This document shows, piece by piece, positions 1-8,608 of a DNA stretch of 32,689 nt; the first letter of the stretch is position 1; each line of letters begins with the position of its first letter. Source of the DNA: DATAVB01 sp040414495. GTDB taxonomy: Bacteria; Actinomycetota; Actinomycetes; Mycobacteriales; QHCD01. A program made the position numbers and the translations under genes. The stretch covers positions 1-32,689 of the forward strand of contig JBEDUI010000037.1 of the NCBI GenBank assembly GCA_040414495.1, given 5' to 3'. Under the pieces are notes generated by a model that saw only the letters and a list, made by a program, of their open reading frames with translations, ran no database searches and had not been told where the DNA came from.

Positions 1-154
1 TCACCACGCCCGCGCAAGCGCATCCAATCCGCGCCCGGGTCAGCCACACCCACTCGCACATCGGCTCCGACGCCCGAGGGTCGCCACGCCTACTGGGCGC
101 GTCGGCTCGAAGAAGAGGCACCCAGGCCAACGCCCGAGAACGGCAGCAGCGGCC
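1..154. other. window edge, no gene recognised
   Basis: No convincing coding sequence or repeat is visible between the window edge and the stop codon of the DUF218 gene. The reading frames that cross it are GC-rich shadows of that gene. It may hold the downstream intergenic region of the DUF218 gene or the end of a gene outside the window. Confidence 0.4.
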
Positions 155-778
155 TCAGACGGCGCTGGGACCGGATTCGGAGCTGGCGTGGAAGAGCCGG
201 TAGTACAGGTACCCGGCGGTTTCCCGGGTGATGTACCGGACCTCGGTGTTCCGGGTACGCACGGCCGGACCCGAGTGCGTCGGCGACGTCGCCGCCTTGA
301 TGCCCTGATCCTGGGCCATTTTCTGCGACCGCAACTCGTGCCACGGGTCGGTGACCAGCACGGCCGAATGCCAGCCGTGCTGCCGGAACACGACGCCGGC
401 CGCCTTCATGCTCTGCAGCGTGTCGCTGCCCTTCTGAACCGGGAACAGCGCGCTGGTCGGGACGCCGCGCTCCTGGAGCCACTTGGCGCCCGACCCGGCC
501 TCGGTATAGACATCGCCCTTGCGGTTGCCGCCGACCGTGACGACCCGCGGCGCAACGCCGTCCTGGTAGAGCTGCAAGGCGTGCTGCAGCCGGAACATGA
601 ACACCTCAGAGGGCGTGCCGTTGTACTGCGAGGCACCAAGCACGACGATCGCGTCAGAGTGAGGGCGGTTGTCCTGCCGCGCGACCTGCCAGACCCGGAC
701 CGCGGTTGAGCCGACGACCAACACACAAGCCAAGACGACCGCACCGACCACGTACCGGATGAGCTTGCCGACCGACAC
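155..778 (-). CDS. DUF218 (YdcF/SanA-like) membrane protein
   Basis: A 207-residue protein with one N-terminal membrane helix (about residues 7-27, VVGAVVLACVLVV) followed by a DUF218 domain. Visible family hallmarks are the strand-loop AIVVLGAS, then VVTVGG with a following threonine/glutamate-rich segment, and VLVTDPWH with the conserved His near the end. DUF218 proteins such as SanA and YdcF are envelope-associated and often linked to peptidoglycan or vancomycin sensitivity, but their reaction is unknown. The start chosen is a GTG with a GGGGG ribosome site five bases upstream. An ATG seven codons earlier (799) lies in the base of a strong hairpin and has no ribosome site. The gene is downstream of ppdK on the same strand but separated from it by that hairpin, so it is probably expressed separately. 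Family call is firm; function is not. Confidence 0.85.
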   Translation of the reverse strand: MSVGKLIRYVVGAVVLACVLVVGSTAVRVWQVARQDNRPHSDAIVVLGASQYNGTPSEVFMFRLQHALQLYQDGVAPRVVTVGGNRKGDVYTEAGSGAKWLQERGVPTSALFPVQKGSDTLQSMKAAGVVFRQHGWHSAVLVTDPWHELRSQKMAQDQGIKAATSPTHSGPAVRTRNTEVRYITRETAGYLYYRLFHASSESGPSAV

Positions 779-797
779 CCGTACCCCCAGAAAAGCC

Positions 798-836
798 ATC
801 GGGACGGGCCGGCACCAAGTGCCAGCCCGTCCCGAT
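798..836 (-). terminator. hairpin terminator behind ppdK
   Basis: The arms ATCGGGACGGGC (798-809) and GCCCGTCCCGAT (825-836) pair perfectly over 12 bp. GGCAC (811-815) and GTGCC (819-823) extend the stem inward. Read on the minus strand it begins 18 bases after the ppdK stop and is followed by a short T-rich run (CTTTTC). It reaches the ATG that could start the DUF218 gene, which argues for the GTG start at 778. Confidence 0.6.
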
Positions 837-853
837 GATGACAGACCAAACTG

Positions 854-3541
854 TCAGCGACTGTCGGAGCCGCCCGTCTCCACTGCGGCGCGACCGGCCT
901 CGAGGCGGGCAACCGGAATCCGGAACGGCGAGCAGGACACGTAGTCCAGCCCGACCTCGTGGAAGAAGTGCACCGAGTCGGGGTCGCCGCCGTGCTCACC
1001 ACACACACCCAGGTGCAGGTCGGGACGGGTCTTGCGGCCCTCTTTGGCGGCGATCTTCACCAGCCGGCCGACACCCTCACGATCGAGCGACTCGAACGGC
1101 GAGACACCGAAGATGCCCAGCTCCAGGTACTTGGAGAAGAACGCGGCCTCGACGTCGTCGCGCGAGAAGCCCCAGCCCATCTGGGTCAGGTCGTTGGTGC
1201 CGAAGCTGAAGAACTCGGCCGCCTCGGCGATCTGGCCGGCTGTCATCGCGGCCCGCGGGACCTCGATCATCGTGCCGATCAGCGCCGGAACGTCGACGCC
1301 GGTCGCCTTCGCGACGTCGGCCAGGATGCCCTCGGCCTCCTCCTTGATGATCTCCAGCTCCTGCACGGCGCCCACTAGCGGAATCATGATCTCCGGGTGC
1401 GGGTCGCCGCCGGCCTTCTTGACCTCGGCCGCGGCCTCGGCGATGGCGCGCACCTGCATCCCGAACAGGCCCGGGATGGACAGGCCCAGCCGGACGCCGC
1501 GCAGACCCAGCATCGGGTTCTGCTCGTGCAGGCGGTGGACGGCCTCCAGCAGCACCTTGTCGTGCTCGTTCGACTCACCCTTGGCCTCGGCCACCGCGAC
1601 CTTCACCGACAGCTCGGTCAGGTCGGGCAGGAACTCGTGCAGCGGCGGGTCGAGCAGCCGAATGGTGACGTGCAGCCCGTCCATGGCCTGGAAGATGCCG
1701 ACGAAGTCGCCCTTTTGCAGCGGCTCCAGCGAGTCCAGCGCGGCCTGACGGTCGGCGTCGGTCTCGGCCAGGATCAGCTTCTCAACCAGCTGGCGGCGAT
1801 CACCCAGGAACATGTGCTCGGTACGGCACAGGCCGATGCCCTGCGCGCCGAACCGGCGGGCCCGCTCGGAGTCCTCCGGGTTGTCGGCGTTGGCCCGCAC
1901 GCCCAGGCGGCGCTTCTCGTCGGCGTGGGTAACCAGGCGGTGCACGGCGGCGACCAGCGGGTCGGCGTCGGCCTGGATCTCACCCTCGAAGTACTGCACC
2001 ACTGGGGAGGGCTGGACCGGCACCTCACCGAGGAACACATCGCCGGTCGTGCCGTCGATCGAGACGACGTCGCCTTCCTTGACCACGACGCCGCCCGGCG
2101 CGGTGAACTGGCGATTCTTCAGGTCCATCTCGAGCTCTTCGGCGCCACAGACACAGGTCTTGCCCATGCCGCGCGCGACGACGGCGGCGTGCGAGGTCTT
2201 GCCACCACGGGAGGTCAGGATGCCCTGCGCGGCAATCATGCCGACCAGGTCGTCGGGGTTGGTCTCGCGGCGGACCAGGATGACCTTCTCACCCTGTGCG
2301 GCCAGCTCGGCAGCGCGCGGCGAGTCGAAGACGGCCTTGCCGACAGCGGCGCCCGGGCTGGCGTTCATGCCCTTGGCGATCTGCTGGCGGTCCGCCTTCT
2401 CGTCGAAGGTCGGGAACATCAGCTGAGCCAGCTGCGCACCGGTGACACGGGTGATGGCCTCGTCGAGGTCGATCAGCTTCTCATCGACCAACTGGCCGGC
2501 GATGACGAAGGCGGCGGCAGCGGTGCGCTTGCCGACGCGGGTCTGCAGCATCCACAGCTTGTTGCGCTCGATCGTGAACTCGATGTCGCACAGGTCCTGG
2601 TAGTGGTTCTCCAGGGTCTTCATGATCTCGATGAGCTGGTCGTACGCCGGCTTGTCGATGTTCTCCAGCTCGGTCAGCGGCAGGGTGTTACGAACACCGG
2701 CCACGACGTCCTCGCCCTGCGCGTTCTGCAGGTAGTCGCCGTAGATGCCCTGCGCGCCGCTGGCGGGGTCGCGGGTGAACGCGACGCCGGTGCCGGAGGT
2801 CATGCCGATATTGCCGAAGACCATCGAGCAGACGTTGACCGCGGTGCCCAGGTCAGCCGGGATGCGCTCCTGGCGGCGGTAGAGGATCGCCCGGTCGGCG
2901 TTCCAGGAGTTGAAGACCGCGCGGACGGCGGCATCGAGCTGCTCGCGCGGGTCCTGCGGGAAGTCCTCGCCAGTGTGCTGCTTGATGACGCTCTTGAAGT
3001 GCTGGACCAGCTTCTGGAAATCGCTCGCGTCCAGGTCGAGGTCGTTGGTCGTGCCCTTGGCCTTCTTGGCCTCGTCGATGGCGTCCTCGAAGTGCTCACC
3101 GTCGATGTCGAGGACGGTCTTGCCGAACATCTGCAGCAGCCGCCGGTAGGAGTCCCAGGCGAAGCGCTCGTTGTCGGCCTTGGCCGCCAGGCCCTGCACC
3201 GACTCGTCGTTCAGGCCGATGTTGAGGACGGTCTCCATCATGCCGGGCATGGAGAACTTCGCGCCGGAACGAACCGACACCAGCAGCGGGTCGTCGGCCT
3301 GGCCGAGCTTCTTGCCCATCTCCTGCTCGAGCGCATCGAGGTGCGCCGTGACCTCGTCCCGCAGCTCGGCCGGCTCGGAGCCGGACTCGAGGTAGGTCTT
3401 GCAGGCTTCGGTGGTGATGGTGAACCCGGGCGGTACGGGCAGCCCGATCTTGGTCATCTCAGCGAGGTTGGCACCCTTGCCACCCAGCAGGTCCTTGAGG
3501 TCCTTGTTGCCCTCGCTGAAGTCGTAGACGTACTTGGTCAT
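854..3541 (-). CDS. ppdK: pyruvate, phosphate dikinase
   Basis: An 895-residue, full-length pyruvate, phosphate dikinase, which reversibly converts pyruvate, ATP and phosphate to phosphoenolpyruvate, AMP and pyrophosphate in the cytoplasm. The N-terminal ATP-grasp domain begins with GGKGANLAEM (residues 20-29). The central phosphohistidine domain has the GGKTSHAAVVAR signature with the swivelling His at residue 451. The C-terminal PEP/pyruvate barrel ends with CGEHGGDP, carrying the catalytic Cys at about 847. The ATG start has an AGGAG about 11 bases upstream. The 153-base gap to the upstream ABC genes holds a large inverted repeat (3608-3669) that may be a terminator or leader. The gene is monocistronic or nearly so, ending in a strong hairpin. 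No regulatory kinase/phosphatase (PDRP, DUF299) gene is adjacent. Confidence 0.97.
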   Translation of the reverse strand: MTKYVYDFSEGNKDLKDLLGGKGANLAEMTKIGLPVPPGFTITTEACKTYLESGSEPAELRDEVTAHLDALEQEMGKKLGQADDPLLVSVRSGAKFSMPGMMETVLNIGLNDESVQGLAAKADNERFAWDSYRRLLQMFGKTVLDIDGEHFEDAIDEAKKAKGTTNDLDLDASDFQKLVQHFKSVIKQHTGEDFPQDPREQLDAAVRAVFNSWNADRAILYRRQERIPADLGTAVNVCSMVFGNIGMTSGTGVAFTRDPASGAQGIYGDYLQNAQGEDVVAGVRNTLPLTELENIDKPAYDQLIEIMKTLENHYQDLCDIEFTIERNKLWMLQTRVGKRTAAAAFVIAGQLVDEKLIDLDEAITRVTGAQLAQLMFPTFDEKADRQQIAKGMNASPGAAVGKAVFDSPRAAELAAQGEKVILVRRETNPDDLVGMIAAQGILTSRGGKTSHAAVVARGMGKTCVCGAEELEMDLKNRQFTAPGGVVVKEGDVVSIDGTTGDVFLGEVPVQPSPVVQYFEGEIQADADPLVAAVHRLVTHADEKRRLGVRANADNPEDSERARRFGAQGIGLCRTEHMFLGDRRQLVEKLILAETDADRQAALDSLEPLQKGDFVGIFQAMDGLHVTIRLLDPPLHEFLPDLTELSVKVAVAEAKGESNEHDKVLLEAVHRLHEQNPMLGLRGVRLGLSIPGLFGMQVRAIAEAAAEVKKAGGDPHPEIMIPLVGAVQELEIIKEEAEGILADVAKATGVDVPALIGTMIEVPRAAMTAGQIAEAAEFFSFGTNDLTQMGWGFSRDDVEAAFFSKYLELGIFGVSPFESLDREGVGRLVKIAAKEGRKTRPDLHLGVCGEHGGDPDSVHFFHEVGLDYVSCSPFRIPVARLEAGRAAVETGGSDSR

Positions 3542-3607
3542 CTCGGGTGCTGCTCCTCGTTAAATCGTCGACGGTCGGCAGAGCAGAATCTAGTCGTCCC
3601 CGCCCAG

Positions 3608-3669
3608 CCCTCGCGCAAAGCCCCTGACCGATCGTGGGTCCAGTGCCGGCCGGCGGCCCTGCGCGAGGG
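3608..3669 (-). terminator. large inverted repeat between ABC permease and ppdK
   Basis: CCCTCGCGCA (3608-3617) and TGCGCGAGGG (3660-3669) are perfect 10-bp arms around a 42-base loop. Inside it, GACC (3626-3629) pairs with GGTC (3637-3640), and a GC-rich GCCGGC palindrome can form a second arm. It lies 25 bases after the permease stop and 66 bases before the ppdK start, with no clear T run. It could end the ABC transcript or be a structured ppdK leader. Confidence 0.4.
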
Positions 3670-3694
3670 GGTTCGTCGCTGTATGGGCTCGATG

Positions 3695-4621
3695 TCAGCT
3701 GGCGAGGCTGCGGTACTTACGCACCGCAATCCAGCCGAATACGAGCGTAAACCCTGCCGTCCAGGCCAGAGACTGCCACACAAGGGAGAGCGTGCTCTGC
3801 CCGGCCATCAGGCCCTGGCGAACCGAATCGGGAATGTCACCGAGCACCAGCGAGCGCACCGCGTTGACCACGACGGATACCGGCTGATGATCGGCGAAAG
3901 CCCGCAGCCAGCCGGGCATCGTCGAGGTCGGTACGAATGCGCTGCTGGCAAAGGTCAGCGGGAACACCACCGGGAAGGTGGCGGCGTTGACCGCCTCCAC
4001 GCTGCTGACCGACATGCCGACGATGGCGAAGATGAACGAGCAGGACAGCGCGAACAGCAGCAGCAACACCACGCCGAGGATCAGCCCGCCGAATGACTGC
4101 GGCCGGAATCCGACCGCGACGCCGATCAGCACCAGCACGATGATCTGCACCAGGTTGTTCACCGAGTCGGCCATCACCCGACCGGCCAACACCGCGCTGC
4201 GGGCCATCGGCAACGAACGGAGCCGGTCGATGAACCCCTTCTGCAGGTCGTCACAGAGCGCGAATCCGGTGGTGCCGGCCGAGAAAATCGCCGTCTGTAC
4301 GGCAATTCCGGGGATGAGGTACGTGACGTAGTCGATCCCCCGCAGGCCGCCGATCGCACCGCCGAAGACGTACCGGAACAGCAACGTGAACATGATCGGC
4401 GAGATCAACGTGAACATGACCTGGTCCGGCGCCCGCAGGATCCGCAGCAGGTTGCGCCGAGCCATCGCCAACGCATCGGTGATCGCGTCGCCGAACTTGT
4501 GGCCGCGCCGGGTGGCGACGGTCGCGGCGGAGTCGATCAGCTCATCGGCCGAGCGCGGCCGTAGATCGCGCACCGAGGCGCCGGTCGCCTCCTTGGTCGT
4601 GAACTCCCCCGTGCTGGTCAT
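3695..4621 (-). CDS. ABC-2 type exporter permease (DrrB-like)
   Basis: A 308-residue inner-membrane permease of the ABC-2 family. A roughly 55-residue cytoplasmic N-terminus precedes six hydrophobic segments, starting with VMFTLISPIMFTLLF and ending near the C-terminus with AWTAGFTLVFGW. A cytoplasmic GDDLQKGFIDRLRSLPM-type loop, typical of DrrB and related antibiotic and lipid exporters, lies between helices 2 and 3. It pairs with the ATPase directly upstream: its ATG overlaps the ATPase stop as ATGA (4618-4621), so the two are translationally coupled at equal dosage. The substrate cannot be told from sequence. No biosynthetic cluster or TetR regulator lies beside it, so it is probably a housekeeping or stress exporter. 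Confidence 0.9.
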   Translation of the reverse strand: MTSTGEFTTKEATGASVRDLRPRSADELIDSAATVATRRGHKFGDAITDALAMARRNLLRILRAPDQVMFTLISPIMFTLLFRYVFGGAIGGLRGIDYVTYLIPGIAVQTAIFSAGTTGFALCDDLQKGFIDRLRSLPMARSAVLAGRVMADSVNNLVQIIVLVLIGVAVGFRPQSFGGLILGVVLLLLFALSCSFIFAIVGMSVSSVEAVNAATFPVVFPLTFASSAFVPTSTMPGWLRAFADHQPVSVVVNAVRSLVLGDIPDSVRQGLMAGQSTLSLVWQSLAWTAGFTLVFGWIAVRKYRSLAS

Positions 4622-5610
4622 GCCGATTTCTCCTGTTGCGAGTCGGAGGTGGATGGGTCGTCGGAGCCGTCCTCGGCTACGTGGCCGGTCAGCGCGAGGA
4701 ATACGTCGTCCAGGCTCGGCTCACGGACCTCGAGTCCGGCCAGTGAGATGGCGTTGTCGTTCAGCCGCCCGACGACGTGCGACAGCATCGCCGGACCGTC
4801 CTGTGTGGTCACCCGGACCACGGATTCGTCCCGGGTCGGCCGGTGCTCGCTGATATTGGCCAGCGCGTCCTCGGCCTTCATCGCGGTGCCGACATCAGCC
4901 AGCCGCACCTCGATGATGGTGGCGCCGAGCCGGCCCTTCAGCTCGGTCGACGTGCCCTCGGCGATGACCCGGCCGTGGTCGATCACGCAGATCTGGTCGG
5001 CCAGCCGGTCGGCCTCCTCCAGGTACTGCGTAGTCAGCAGGACCGTGCTGCCGGCCTCGACCAGTTCCTCGATGATCGCCCACAGGTCGATGCGCGAACG
5101 CGGGTCCAGACCGGTCGTCGGCTCGTCGAGGAAGAGCACCGGAGCCCGGGCCACCAGCGCGGCGGCCAGGTCGAGCCGGCGGCGCATACCACCGGAATAC
5201 GTCTTGGCCCGCCGGTTCGCCGCGTCGGCCAACCCGAAGCGGTCCAACAACAGATCGGCCCGGGAGCGCGACTCCATCCGGGGCAAGTGGTTGAGCCGGC
5301 CGACCAACTGCAAATTCTCCCGACCGGTCAGGTTTTCATCGACCGCCGCGTTCTGACCGGCCAGCCCGATCAACTGGCGGACGGCATCGGGGTGTTTGAC
5401 CACGTCGACCCCGGCGACCTCGGCCCGCCCGGAATCGGGCTGCAGCAGGGTGGTCAGCACCCGGACCGTCGTGGTTTTCCCGGCGCCGTTGGGCCCGAGC
5501 AGGCCCAGCACGGTCCCGGCCTGGACCGACAGGCTGACCCCGTCGAGCGCGCGGACGCCGCCGCGGAAGGTCTTGACCAGATCCTCCGCGACGACGGCGG
5601 GCGCGCTCAT
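4618..5610 (-). CDS. ABC exporter ATP-binding protein (DrrA-like)
   Basis: A 330-residue ATPase of the DrrA/daunorubicin-resistance type. Walker A is GPNGAGKTTT (about residue 38), the Q-loop is AGQNAAVDEN, the signature is YSGGMRRRL, and Walker B is VLFLDEPTTGLD. The switch position reads TTQYLEEAD, with Gln in place of His, as is usual in this subfamily. After about residue 220 comes the DrrA-type C-terminal extension (SLDDVFLALTGH near residue 305), followed by an acidic Ser-rich tail. It energises the coupled permease. The ATG start has a CGGAGC-like ribosome site. The upstream region carries palindromes that could bind a regulator. Confidence 0.93.
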   Translation of the reverse strand: MSAPAVVAEDLVKTFRGGVRALDGVSLSVQAGTVLGLLGPNGAGKTTTVRVLTTLLQPDSGRAEVAGVDVVKHPDAVRQLIGLAGQNAAVDENLTGRENLQLVGRLNHLPRMESRSRADLLLDRFGLADAANRRAKTYSGGMRRRLDLAAALVARAPVLFLDEPTTGLDPRSRIDLWAIIEELVEAGSTVLLTTQYLEEADRLADQICVIDHGRVIAEGTSTELKGRLGATIIEVRLADVGTAMKAEDALANISEHRPTRDESVVRVTTQDGPAMLSHVVGRLNDNAISLAGLEVREPSLDDVFLALTGHVAEDGSDDPSTSDSQQEKSA

Positions 5611-5798
5611 CGTGCGGCTCCGGCCCGATGTGCCTCGATCGACGGGTTCGTCGGATACCGGCGCCGAGCGCCATTTACGTACGTGTGTTGATTAATCAGG
5701 TGAGTGGTCACCCAGGCAGGGTAACCAGGGCCACCGACAAATACTTATCCAAATTTGCTCAGAGCTGATTCTGCCCGTAAGGGAAGGAATCCCGCCGC
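5611..5798. promoter_or_regulatory. ABC operon upstream region with palindromes
   Basis: This 188-base stretch separates the ABC ATPase start from the glyS stop and is unusually AT-rich for this genome. It contains TGATTAATCA (5689-5698), a perfect 10-bp palindrome, and GGTGA-N4-TCACC (5699-5712) immediately beside it, plus an ACGTACGT palindrome (5677-5684). These are plausible operator half-sites for the minus-strand ABC operon. No clear -35/-10 pair was assigned, and no convincing glyS terminator is seen. Confidence 0.3.
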
Positions 5799-7178
5799 TC
5801 AGCAGCCGATCAGGCGCGCCGCCAAATAGCTCTCGACCGCATCCAGCGCGACCCGCTCCTGGCTCATGGAATCGCGTTCCCGGACCGTAACCGCTTGGTC
5901 ATCGAGCGTGTCGAAATCGACGGTCACGCAATATGGCGTGCCAATTTCGTCCTGCCGCCGGTACCGCCGGCCAATCGCACCCGCGTCGTCGAATTCCACG
6001 TTCCAATGCCGGCGCAACGTAGCTGCCAGATCTCGCGCCTTCGGCGACAGGTCTGCATTACGGGACAACGGCAGGACCGCCGCCTTCACCGGGGACAACC
6101 GCGGATCCAGCCGCATCACCGTGCGCTTTTCCAGCTTGCCTTTGGCATTGGGCGCTTCGTCCTCGTTGTATGCATCAAGCATGAATGCCAGCATCGCGCG
6201 GTTGACCCCCAACGCCGGCTCGATGACATACGGCGTCCAGCGCTCGCCGGTTTCCTGGTCGAAATAGGAAAGGTCGGCGCCCGAGGCCTGCGAATGCGTG
6301 GTGAGGTCGAAGTCGTAGCGGTTGGCGATGCCTTCCAGCTCGTCGAAATCCTTACCGCCGAGCTCGAACCGGTATTCCAGATCAACCGTGCGCTTGGAAT
6401 AGTGCGACAGCTTTTCCTTGGGGTGTTCGTACAACCGCAGGTTGTCCTTGGCGATACCCAGATCGGTGAACCAGCGCAGCCGCTCCTCAATCCAGTACTG
6501 GTGCCATTCCTCGTCCGAGCCGGGCTTGACGAAGAATTCCATCTCCATCTGCTCGAATTCACGCGTACGGAAGATGAAGTTTCCCGGCGTGATTTCGTTA
6601 CGGAACGACTTACCGATCTGGCCGATTCCGAACGGCGGCTTCTTACGGGCGGCGGCCTGCACGAGCGCGTAGTTGATGAAGATTCCCTGCGCGGTTTCCG
6701 GCCGCAGGTACGCCAGGCCCGATTCGTCCTCGGTCGGGCCGAGATGGGTCCGCAGCATACCGTTGAACTGGCGCGGCTCGGTGAACGCGCCGCGGGTGCC
6801 GCAGTTGGGGCAGACGATGTCGGCCAGGCCGTTCGCCGCGGGCTTGCCGTGCTTGGCCTCGTACCCCTCTTCGAGGTGGTCGGCCCGGTAACGCTTGTGG
6901 CAGACCCGGCATTCGGTCAGCGGGTCGGTGAACTGCTTGACGTGGCCGGAGGCCTCCCAGACCTCGCGGGCCAGGATGACGCTGGAGTCCAGGCCGACGA
7001 TGTCATCACGCCCGGTGACCATGGTCTTCCACCACTGGCGCTTGACGTTCTCCTTGAGCTCGACGCCGAGCGGACCGTAATCCCAGGCGGAACGCTGACC
7101 GCCGTAAATCTCGCTGGAGGGGAAGACGAAGCCTCTGCGCTTGGAGAGGCTGACGAGGGTGTCAATGCGATCGGCCAC
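5799..7178 (-). CDS. glyS: glycyl-tRNA synthetase
   Basis: A 459-residue class II, single-chain (alpha2-type) glycyl-tRNA synthetase that charges tRNA-Gly with glycine in the cytoplasm. The N-terminal RRGFV...EIYGG...WDYGPLG segment is the family hallmark. Class II motif 2 is FRNEITP with REFEQMEMEFF, and motif 3 contains EPALGVNRAML. The anticodon-binding domain follows from about residue 365. A zinc-binding-like insert has CHKRY and CPNCG. The start chosen is a GTG with GGAG six bases upstream. An ATG four codons earlier (7190) has no ribosome site. No T-box leader is visible in the 70 bases upstream. Length matches mycobacterial GlyS. Confidence 0.96.
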   Translation of the reverse strand: MADRIDTLVSLSKRRGFVFPSSEIYGGQRSAWDYGPLGVELKENVKRQWWKTMVTGRDDIVGLDSSVILAREVWEASGHVKQFTDPLTECRVCHKRYRADHLEEGYEAKHGKPAANGLADIVCPNCGTRGAFTEPRQFNGMLRTHLGPTEDESGLAYLRPETAQGIFINYALVQAAARKKPPFGIGQIGKSFRNEITPGNFIFRTREFEQMEMEFFVKPGSDEEWHQYWIEERLRWFTDLGIAKDNLRLYEHPKEKLSHYSKRTVDLEYRFELGGKDFDELEGIANRYDFDLTTHSQASGADLSYFDQETGERWTPYVIEPALGVNRAMLAFMLDAYNEDEAPNAKGKLEKRTVMRLDPRLSPVKAAVLPLSRNADLSPKARDLAATLRRHWNVEFDDAGAIGRRYRRQDEIGTPYCVTVDFDTLDDQAVTVRERDSMSQERVALDAVESYLAARLIGC

Positions 7179-7261
7179 GAGATGCTCCATCCGGCTGGCG
7201 GTCGGTGGTGTTGGTTGGCGGTCCAGTGTGGAATCACGCCGAGAAGGTTGGAGGAGCCAGG

Positions 7262-7942
7262 TTACCCGCCGCTACCTGAGCCCAACGAACCGACTCCGCA
7301 GACCCGTTCGTTGCCGTGTTCCTCGACAACGAACAAATCGACCGAGGACGTCTTTCCCGTGTCGGCGGTCAGCGTCACCTCGACGTCGGTGCCCGTCTTG
7401 CCGTCGCTGATCCGCCGCACCTCGCCCCGATCCTTGACCGTGTAGCTCTTGACCGCCTGCGGCGTGACGCCCAGCTCTCTGGCAACCCAGGCGTTGCGCG
7501 GCCGGTCCTGACGTTCCTGGGCGCACCGCCACTTGTCCACGTCTTTACCCGCCTTGAAGTCGGCGAGCATCGCCTTGGCCACGCCGGTGGCGCTGTCGCT
7601 CGGATTGGTCTTGACGATGGTGAAGAGCAGGATCGCCCCGATGATCGCCAGGATCACCAGCACCACGGCCAGCACGACCGGCAGCTTCGAGCCGTCGCCC
7701 GAACGCTGCGGCCGGGACCAGCCCGGTGGTGGACCTCCTGATGAACCCGGCGGCGGTTGGTTCGGCATGCCCGGCTGGCCCTCCGGCGGCACCCGACCAG
7801 GACCCAGCCGGTATCCACCGGGCTGGACGGTGGGCCGTCGTGGCTCCCGCCCGCCCGAACCCGCCTGATCCCGCTGTCCAGTGGGCTCGTGGCCCGGTGG
7901 TTCCGGGGACCCCGGGGGTGGAGGAACCCCGGGTCCACTCAT
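7262..7942 (-). CDS. Pro-rich single-pass membrane protein, paralogue 1
   Basis: A 226-residue protein of unknown function. Residues 1-85 are proline-, glycine- and arginine-rich and probably disordered in the cytoplasm. A membrane helix follows (about 88-111, LPVVLAVVLVILAIIGAILL), then a roughly 115-residue outside domain starting SATGVAKAMLADFKAGKD. The outer domain has two cysteines, in WRCAQE and ERVCGV, at positions matching the two downstream proteins. I read the three as diverged paralogues with a DUF4878/NTF2-like fold, an inference from layout and the repeated (A/S)xxxVxxFLxAAKDxD pattern, which is weakest in this member. The ATG has a strong AGGAGG seven bases upstream. It lies next to glyS with a 70-base gap; no functional link is shown. 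Confidence 0.75.
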   Translation of the reverse strand: MSGPGVPPPPGSPEPPGHEPTGQRDQAGSGGREPRRPTVQPGGYRLGPGRVPPEGQPGMPNQPPPGSSGGPPPGWSRPQRSGDGSKLPVVLAVVLVILAIIGAILLFTIVKTNPSDSATGVAKAMLADFKAGKDVDKWRCAQERQDRPRNAWVARELGVTPQAVKSYTVKDRGEVRRISDGKTGTDVEVTLTADTGKTSSVDLFVVEEHGNERVCGVGSLGSGSGG

Positions 7943-8065
7943 TGGCGTTCCTCCTGGCTCGGACTGGCGGTCAGTGCGGCCGTTGCCAGCCGTAGGCGCC
8001 GATCATTGCTGAATCGGCCGCCGTACGCACGTCGCCGGTCCGATGCTGGGCGAAGCTGTGGGCGA
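7943..8065. other. short intergenic region
   Basis: It holds the AGGAGG ribosome site of the upstream paralogue and nothing else I can identify. Confidence 0.3.
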
Positions 8066-8593
8066 TCAGCCAGCAAACGCGCCCAGAGACGGGCCACCGA
8101 GGTCGCAGACCTTCCACTGGTGACCCTGGCGGGTGGCGAGCATCGTGACGCCCGAGGCCTCGCCATCGGTGTCGGTCAGCATGATGTCCACGTCGGCCTG
8201 GTCGCCGTGCGCGGTGGTGCGCTGCACGTGGAAGTCTTTCAGCTGCGACATCAGCGACTGCACCACGCTGTCGGTGGCCGCCGCGCTCGTGCCGTTGCAC
8301 ACGACCTGGCGGGCGGCGGGCAGGTCGGCGTCCTTGGCGGCATTCAGGAAGGTGGTGACCGCGGCCCGCGGCGAGAAGTCCGGATTACGGCCGGCGCCGT
8401 CCTTACCGAAGAAGACGGCCATTCCCACCAGTACCAGCGCCACCACCAGGATCATGCCAAGTGCGGCCGGACGCGGACGAAGGTCCACAGTGGACAGCCA
8501 TTCGAACCTGCGGGTCGGCGGCTGCGCGGGGATTTCCGATACGTCAACCGCAGACTGGTCCGTAGCCAGCCCGGCATCGGACGTGACGGTCAC
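8066..8593 (-). CDS. single-pass membrane protein, paralogue 2
   Basis: A 175-residue protein. A roughly 45-residue cytoplasmic N-terminus leads into one membrane helix (LGMILVVALVLVGMAVFF) and an outside domain starting SPRAAVTTFLNAAKDAD. That start is almost identical to the one in the neighbour at 8723-9655. Two cysteines, in VVCNGT and WKVCDLG, align with those of the neighbour and could form a disulfide. The fold resembles the DUF4878/NTF2-like class; function unknown. The GTG start has GGGAG six bases upstream. An ATG five codons earlier (8608) lacks a ribosome site and touches a perfect inverted repeat (8609-8627) that could be an operator. Confidence 0.75.
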   Translation of the reverse strand: MTVTSDAGLATDQSAVDVSEIPAQPPTRRFEWLSTVDLRPRPAALGMILVVALVLVGMAVFFGKDGAGRNPDFSPRAAVTTFLNAAKDADLPAARQVVCNGTSAAATDSVVQSLMSQLKDFHVQRTTAHGDQADVDIMLTDTDGEASGVTMLATRQGHQWKVCDLGGPSLGAFAG

Positions 8594-8608
8594 CAAACGC
8601 TCCCTCAT

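Noticed and set aside
1397..4096. 899-residue plus-strand open frame
   Set aside because: Antisense shadow of ppdK and the ABC permease, with Leu/Arg/Gln/Val-rich composition and no domain.
4618..5610. Defective ABC ATPase because the switch His is Gln
   Set aside because: TTQYLEEAD is usual in the DrrA subfamily, and all other motifs are intact.
5895..7445. 516-residue plus-strand open frame
   Set aside because: Antisense shadow of glyS, whose class II motifs are intact on the other strand.
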